Source of the DNA: Eretmocerus hayati | Taxonomy: Eukaryota > Arthropoda > Insecta > Hymenoptera > Aphelinidae | Direction of reading: 5' to 3' | Length of the DNA: 64,000 nucleotides | NCBI GenBank assembly: GCA_029851415.1 | Contig: CM056742.1 | Coordinates: 13,991,736 to 14,055,735, forward strand | Shown here: piece by piece, positions 58,176-64,000 of the stretch | How positions within the stretch are numbered: position 1 is the stretch's first letter | Layout of the letters: each line of letters begins with the position of its first letter | Made by a program: the position numbers and the translations under genes | Notes under the pieces: model-generated | Databases searched by the model: none | The model's input: the letters and a program-made list of their open reading frames with translations, nothing else | Told to the model about the DNA's origin: nothing

Positions 58176-58940
58176 ATACAGGGTGTCCCAAAAGTCATTT
58201 CCACCCTTAAAAACTCTAAATTGGCCCCAGGGATCGAAAAACCCCGAAACACGTGTCTCCTCAAATCGAGGGGAAGCCCGAATACGCTCTCAGATTTGAC
58301 CTTGAATGTGACCTTGATGGTTCTTTGGAGGTTAGAAACGGTTTTTTCAAATGGGAACCCCTATTTCTCACTCCGGATTCTGAAAGAGCACAAAATTTTA
58401 CGTCCAAATATGACTTTTCGCCGATGTTTCAGATGACCTTTAGGGGTCATTTTTTTTAGGGTTCCCATTTGAAAAAACCGTTTCTAACCTCCAAAAAACC
58501 ATCAAGGTCACATTCAAGGTCAAATCTGAGACCATATTCGAGCTTTCCCCTCGATTTTAGGAGACATGTGCTTCGGGGTTTTTCAATCCTCGGAGCCGAT
58601 TCCGAATTTAGTGAGTCAAGGTCATATTCAAGGTCACAGGTCAAGAGTCAGAATGAGGCTGAGAAACTTCTCTGAGAGCTACCTCTCAAAACAAGACTAT
58701 CCGACTAGGTGTGGTACGTTAATCCACCCTCCAGATACTTTGGGCCCCAAAATGACCCCTAAAGGTCATGTGAAACATCGGCAAAAAGTCATATTTGGAC
58801 GTAAAATTTTGTGTCCTTTCAGAATCCGAAGTCGAAAATAGGGCTTCCCATTTGAAAAAACCGTTCTAATCTCCAAAAAACCATCAAGGTCACATTCAAG
58901 GTCAAATCTGAAACCATACTCGAGCTTCCTCGATTTGAAG
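58176..58940. repeat. Three-copy repeat with paired TCAAGGTCA sites
   Basis: The block opens with cagggtgtcccaaaagtc, a common transposon terminus in insects. Unit A (about 58200-58460, plus) is followed head-to-head by unit B (about 58440-58580, minus) and later by unit C (about 58745-58940, minus). Shared features are the gaaaaaaccgtt block, ggttttttggag and the paired nuclear-receptor-like half-sites at 58297/58309, 58502/58514, 58616/58628 and 58884/58896. Confidence 0.6.
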
Positions 58941-59025
58941 TGAATGTGTTCCTCCTGCGAACTGCAGAAGTTGACCACAGGCACAATGCAATGCTGATGC
59001 GACTGGTGTGAGATATACAAGTTAT

Positions 59026-59075
59026 ATCTAGTCCGATTTGGGCCAACTCTTCGTTTGGCCCAAATCGGACTAGAT
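59026..59075. repeat. Perfect 21-bp hairpin
   Basis: The arms 59026-59046 and 59055-59075 pair perfectly (atctagtccgatttgggcca core) around the 8-base loop ctcttcgt. Too short for a typical microRNA precursor; perhaps the end of an element or a tail-to-tail repeat joint. Confidence 0.7.
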
Positions 59076-59111
59076 TTTGAGAGTTTTGTGAACGAAAATG
59101 TACCAATTTGT

Positions 59112-59311
59112 AGGTTAGAAAGTACCCGCGGGCAAGTTATTCTCGTTTATTAGTGATAGCCTTGTGATTGGTGACAAATAATGAGTTGTCCACCACAATT
59201 CAGATGATAATACGTAATGGACAAATCGTCTCCAACTTCGTTTCGTGAAAATTTTTTTGATTTACATCCAAATAAGATATAATTTTCGGGTTGCACGGTG
59301 ACCGCATCGCC
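59112..59311. mobile_element. Right half of the TTAA MITE family
   Basis: It starts at taggttaga, equivalent to the middle of the complete copy at 43489-43869, and ends tgcacggtgaccgcatcgcc followed by an intact TTAA (59312-59315). The left half is absent. Confidence 0.55.
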
Positions 59312-59315
59312 TTAA

Positions 59316-60577
59316 GGGAAGAAATACGATCGTCGGGGACTACCCTGACAGATCCCTTCAGTCCCCCTGAAGAGCCGGATCCGTCGAGGGAAGGCGAAAC
59401 GCACCAACACCAGCGTAGAGTCCAAATTTTTCATATCTCATCTCATTTCATGTATTTGAATTCTCCATCAAAATCCTTCAAGTTGCGACACTCAAATTGT
59501 GTGTAGATATCACAAATATCTAATGTTTGTCTATGTCACTAACATCAGCAAACTTTGCTGATTAAAATTGATCGCATACGCCGATCCAAGCATTTAATAT
59601 GATTTGAAATACGATTTTTGTACCAAATTTACCACGTGCACATACGGACATAGACGAGGTTTGATTGAAAATAATTCACAGACAACGTTGTACATGGTGA
59701 GAGGAATATATAGGGGTACCATTTCATCGACCTTCGCTAACGGAATAAGATGAATTAGCCAACATTTGATGAGAAATTCAATTAAGGATTCAGAAATGAG
59801 GAATTTGGAACAATGCTATGAAAAAATTTCAGCATCGACACAATACTTTCTCTTCGAGAGAGCGAAAAAAGTCATTCCCAGGTCGATTAGTTGATTTTTC
59901 TTGACACCCATTTGAAAAGAGTCCAGATCAATGGAGTTGACTATAGCAAACCCGTCAAAAATACTACAATCCTGCGTATACAATTAAAAGTCCACCTGTA
60001 ATAACGAGTACCCTTGCCTCACGACTTATACACTATGCATTTATCGGTTAAACAGATAGTCGCTCCCACGCGTCGACCGTGACTCACCTGCCATCAGGTG
60101 CTACCGTGCAATAATATACGTACATATCCAAACACATACGTTCATGAGTATGTATGTAACGCCGTCGATGACAGCATGCAGTCTCACTCGTACAGGACAT
60201 ATACCGGAAGTCAGCAACAATCGGCTCCGCATCGGATGTACGTCGCCGAGCTATATAGCGGTGGATTTTCTATTGTTTAATCGTTGCCCCTCTCGATGTG
60301 CTGGACTCAATGATAATCTGTGACTTCAGGGCCCCACTCAATTCATACCTGATACTAATACATTTTTACACGTACACACATGAAATGTGCACAATTTTCA
60401 AGAATGTGTGAGAGACGGTACCTCATGTGAAATTAGTATTATGCCTGTACATTATAATCGTAAAGCAAAATATAGTGTTATGGGTAATGAATGTATGTAC
60501 TGCATTTGTAGTAAGCATGTGGTTTTTTTTTACACCAATGAAATGATGCGGTAGATTCGAATGTTGTGGGTGTGTAT
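59316..60577. other. Region upstream of the candidate promoter
   Basis: No coding feature was seen. It would contain distal regulatory DNA of the transcription unit starting near 60612. Confidence 0.3.
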
Positions 60578-60614
60578 TATATACACTAGAGCGATGAGAG
60601 TACAGAGTGTCAGT
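60578..60614 (+). promoter_or_regulatory. Core promoter: TATA box plus TCAGT initiator
   Basis: TATATA at 60578-60583 lies 29-34 bases upstream of the A in TCAGT (60610-60614), the standard arthropod spacing. A GC-rich cagttgcgcaagg start region follows. The downstream sequence ends in a strong splice donor, which supports a real transcription start at about 60612. Confidence 0.5.
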
Positions 60615-61055
60615 TGCGCAAGGAGACTCGTCGCGAACGCGCTCTTGACAGAGTTAAATTCATTTTTTCGCGTGCATCAGCTGAGATCGATTACACGTTG
60701 AGGTTTAATTCCGTGGTTGTAGACTGTTGAGTGACATTGTGATTCTTAGTGATCAGTGAGTTTTCGAATAGTGGACCTTGACAATACTGAAGATCGTTAA
60801 ATTTAGTGAAAAATTTGGTTGAATTTCATTTTTTGTGAAACCTGTTGCCGGTAGTGGTACCGATATTTATTTGAGGTGGTGAAGTGAGTGAGTTTCAGTG
60901 GTTCTTTGGTTTGGTGAAATTTCTCAGGCATTCTGCTTGACCAAGGGTACTGGAATTCATTTAACCACAGAATTTCCGCACAAACTTTGGAAAATCTTCG
61001 GAAGACTGGATTCCCTGATGCAGACTAATCATTTACGTAGTTTACTACGGATACG
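60612..61055 (+). other. Candidate first exon ending at GTGAGT donor
   Basis: From the initiator to atacg|gtgagt (donor at 61056). The exon is mainly non-coding. An ATG at 61018 opens MQTNHLRSLLRI and stays open through the donor in phase 2, so translation could begin here and continue in an exon outside the window. No downstream exon was identified to 64000. Confidence 0.4.
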
Positions 61056-61147
61056 GTGAGTACATCATACATACCGTAAAAATCGGGAAATTCGGGCTAC
61101 ATGGATTATTTGGACCGCTTGTTTTCTCTGAGATAACTTCGAATTCA

Positions 61148-61234
61148 GAAATTACACAATATGCTGCAAGTGCTTATTTTGAAGATAAGATGCCAAGATT
61201 CAAAATAAGCAGTTGCAGCATTTCGTGTAATTCC
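61148..61234 (+). ncRNA. Pre-microRNA-like hairpin in an intron
   Basis: Two 36-nt arms (61148-61183 and 61199-61234) pair at 32 of 36 positions with single mismatches and a 15-nt loop (gataagatgccaaga). Length, mismatch spacing and loop size fit a metazoan microRNA precursor. It lies 93 bases inside the intron that follows the candidate first exon, so it could be processed from that transcript. No match to a microRNA I know. Confidence 0.5.
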
Positions 61235-61655
61235 TCAGTCCACAGTTATCGCAAAGACAAAAATTGGCCTGAACCACCCACCCGGTCCGACCCCCTGAGG
61301 ATTTTCACACGAATGGATCAAACGAATTTTGGAATGCATTGGAATGTTAGAAAAAAATCTTCCGCTATTACTATAAACACTTCAATAATCTGATTCAAGT
61401 GAAATTATGAATCTGATAGAAACTTTTTGCCCGTACATTTGTATTTGGTCCCAGCAGATGGTTAGTATTTTTGAAAAAAAATTGAAGGACGTGAGTGATG
61501 TTTTTAATATAACAGAGCTACCACAAAATCTAAAACCCACGTTGGCATGCAGTAAGCGGATTAAAATCTGAATTGATCTTATTCGCCACGTGCATCTCGC
61601 ACGTGAAATCCAAACAATTTGTGATTACTCTTAAAGTTTAATTTTTTTCAATTAC

Positions 61656-61877
61656 ATGCTACCTCGCAATAAAGTTTCTTGTGTTCTTTGTTCATGTAAA
61701 GAAGAATTTTCGTCTGAAAATTCATATACTCACTGCAAATTTTGGGAGCGATGGCAACTCTCTTTGTGTGACATTTTTCTTTGTAATAAATGCTTGATAG
61801 CCAGATTACATGCTCTAAAAAATGCAAAGAATGCGAATTTCAAAGAATATTTTTACTGCCTTCTGGTATCTGTTTGA
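61656..61877 (+). CDS. Small cysteine-rich ORF, hypothetical
   Basis: A 73-codon frame from an ATG holds CVLCSC, then HC, then LCDIFLCNKC, a pattern able to bind zinc. The C-terminal half is basic and then hydrophobic. No family is recognised, no splice context supports it, and it could be a chance frame or a fragment of a zinc-finger protein. Confidence 0.22.
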   Translation: MLPRNKVSCVLCSCKEEFSSENSYTHCKFWERWQLSLCDIFLCNKCLIARLHALKNAKNANFKEYFYCLLVSV

Positions 61878-63755
61878 ACAATGACATCATACAGTGAATA
61901 GCGAATGAATATCGTTCTCGTTGCGACGGATTATCTTGTACGCACAATGAGAACGTATACACGGTCTGCTTTAGGTTTCCGGGCTTGACAAAAGTGCGGA
62001 TATTCTTGTTACGTTTTGGTGTATACATTCGAAAAATTCTGCTAACGGTGTGTGTATGTGTGTGTGTTTTTGTGAGTTTGTTTGCGGTAAACCTTGGGTA
62101 AAAGTTTGCGATAAGTGTCCCAGTTTTATCTGCGAGCCAGTGTCACCATGATAAGGAGTTTGAAATCTGTTGAGTCAAAAAAATTGTTGTAGTGAATCTT
62201 GTGTATTCTAGACTGATAATACATACTTTTCGTGAGTTACAGTAGAGCCATGATTGATGGTTCATTCTTGGTTGAGGACAAGAATAATTCTTTGGTGCCC
62301 AAGCTCTCATAGTTTATGGAGAAACTCGCCGAGTCAATACCCATTTCGTTCATTTGACCCTCGTTTGCAATATTATCTTGCACGATAAGGACCAATTCTT
62401 CAAATTTCCTAGGAAAATGGGTTGCTCTTGCGTTTTAACTTGAGGGTACAAGTATATTGTTCAAAATAGAATCCGATTTATGAAGAAAAAAATTAGGTAA
62501 AATTATTCAGAAGGTGGTTTGGAAAAATTGTACAATTTTTGACGGTATGAGACCAAACGGATGAGATTGTGAGATTAAGTGAAATGACAACTTTTTAAGT
62601 CAAATCTAGAAAAATTTAGAGATGATCCAACTTCCATGAAAGAGCACGCAAGATGGACCAGTGAAATAATGAACAAGAACGCTCTCAAATTTTTGAATAA
62701 TCAGACTAATCTCATGAGCAAATCAATTCTTTCAGAAGGGTAAGAGTCTCAGAAAGTGAATAGTTTTGAATTATTCGTTTGCAATTAGTTTACATCGTCA
62801 TTATTCTCAAGCATACTTTGTAGAATAATAGTCACCTCAAATTACTTTTGTTCCATTTCTAAATATTGTCATATTGTCGTCATAATCGCAGCTGTCTATT
62901 AGTGAATGCATTATTCGATGAGACTACACGAATGATCCACCTTCGTCTGAATTCTCATTCATTCTGGGTCGTCTTTTTCTCGTTGCGCGCATGACGGGCG
63001 TACGCTGAAGGAGAAATGCAAACAAAAGCTTGAGGCACGTGTGATGAAGAGTAATTATCATGATACCATCGGAAACATAGATTGTGAGGAAATATGACAA
63101 AAATAAAAAAATTCTTATGAGTACAATTATTCATTCTTGGGCTTAGATTTTTTATTCCTTAGTCACACAATGGAATTCCTGTAGAATGACCTAGCTTACA
63201 AATGCTTCAATAACTGTTTTATTCTGTAATAATCTTGCCAAAATCATTCTTGTCACAATGCTACCTTTATGTTAGGTGTAATATCTGATTGATTGACAGA
63301 AGAAGACCTTACTTTCTTCCCAGTCAACTATTCTTCAGTATTTGTAGATTTAATTGTCAATCCTTTCCTAGGGTTAACTTGCAAGACCTACAATTTTAAT
63401 TTTCTTCAAAACCACGGAAGAAGGCATGTATGAAAATTCACATTGAAGCCGCACCAGATTCGTATTCTACGTTCTTTGATTTAAGATACTTCAAAATCGT
63501 TTCATTCGGGATTCGCCCAAGGTCTGACTGCCAACATTTTTTTTGGGACCGTATTTCGATATATATTTGATAACCCAATCGGAATTTTAAGAGTTTCTTC
63601 CGGTCAAATCGAAACTAGGTTCACGCTCACCGCGAGGCATCAACATTGACCGACAGGCACGGAACTGCTATTTTCCGCTTCGGAGCGAAAGTGTTAATAA
63701 TGTCATCTGCAAACTACTCTGTAAGATACAACTAAAGAAATTGACTGGAAACCAG
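61878..63755. other. Intergenic or intronic; nothing recognised
   Basis: It may be intron of the unit starting at 60612. A short tg-repeat lies near 62050-62070. No exon with domain similarity was seen. Confidence 0.25.
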
Positions 63756-63989
63756 TCAATTTCTACTGGTTATCCAATCTGATGTGATTGATCTAATCGT
63801 TATAATTTCTTCGTATTTGTCAGAATTCATAGAACAATGAAGAAATTCCTTCATTTCCGTAGCCGCAATATGATGAGAGATTGTTTTGTTCGATAAGTTG
63901 ATTGCGCAGTCATTCTTGGATATGGTGATACTCATAACAAATGAAATGAGGACCAAAAAGTACACCATGGACCGCTCCTTTGGCGCCAT
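63756..63989 (-). CDS. Candidate first exon of a secreted protein
   Basis: ATG (complement of 63987-63989) opens MAPKERSMVYFLVLISFVMS, a plausible signal peptide with a positively charged start and a hydrophobic core, followed by an Asn/Ser-rich region with cysteines (NDCAINLSNKT, LHCSMNSDKY). The frame closes at 63756. A GT donor (acca|GTAGAA) just before the stop would allow splicing onward to the left. No family is recognised. The upstream promoter lies outside the window. Confidence 0.35.
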   Translation of the reverse strand: MAPKERSMVYFLVLISFVMSITISKNDCAINLSNKTISHHIAATEMKEFLHCSMNSDKYEEIITIRSITSDWITSRN

Positions 63990-64000
63990 TCTATCATTTT

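Noticed and set aside
58253..58459. Repeated FDLECDLDG-type frames in 58.2-59.0 kb
   Set aside because: They arise from the TGACCTTGA-rich repeat units on either strand and have no start or splice context.

Overview
The window reads as eukaryotic nuclear DNA, most likely from an insect and plausibly a parasitoid hymenopteran. It is AT-rich, has short GT-AG introns and a TCAGT-type initiator, and carries a divergent ionotropic receptor, a secreted phospholipase A2 and a heavy load of arthropod-type transposable elements. The order assignment is an inference. There are no operons, rRNA genes or CRISPR arrays. Host genes are sparse and mobile DNA dominates.

Layout. 1-4.4 kb: relics of inverted-repeat elements, including a clean 0.8-kb foldback element (1863-2674). 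4.4-7.5 kb: a three-exon ionotropic receptor gene, complete in architecture but with a single in-frame TAG just after the second membrane segment. 8.4-9.1 kb: a TA-flanked non-autonomous element. 13.6-22.8 kb: three large imperfect palindromes, one with a possible zinc-finger ORF in its loop, plus a frameshifted MULE-like transposase relic. 24.05-24.2 kb: a fragment of a TTAA-flanked MITE that recurs at 43.5 and 59.1 kb.

24.488-42.122 kb: one compound insertion of a GIY-YIG Penelope-like element, bounded by a 14-bp target-site duplication. Three full copies and one 5'-truncated copy lie on the minus strand, joined head-to-head through a 14-nt filler to one truncated and one full copy on the plus strand. 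The period is exactly 3375 bp and the copies are almost identical. Each inter-ORF segment holds a hammerhead-ribozyme-like core and a longer hairpin.

44.1-46.0 kb: a secreted phospholipase A2 gene on the minus strand, with calcium loop and catalytic His-Asp visible. 50.35-51.39 kb: another palindrome. 51.6-54.5 kb: a Tigger/pogo element whose transposase has lost its DNA-binding domain and carries Asn in place of the second catalytic Asp; a PIF/Harbinger-like MITE is nested inside it. 58.2-58.9 kb: three copies of a repeat carrying paired TCAAGGTCA nuclear-receptor half-sites. 60.58-61.23 kb: a TATA plus initiator core promoter, a first exon ending in a strong splice donor, and just inside the intron an 87-nt pre-microRNA-like hairpin. 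The last 250 bp hold a possible first exon of a secreted protein on the minus strand.

The strongest points for follow-up are the Penelope compound array, the single stop in the receptor, the intronic hairpin and the nuclear-receptor half-site repeat.
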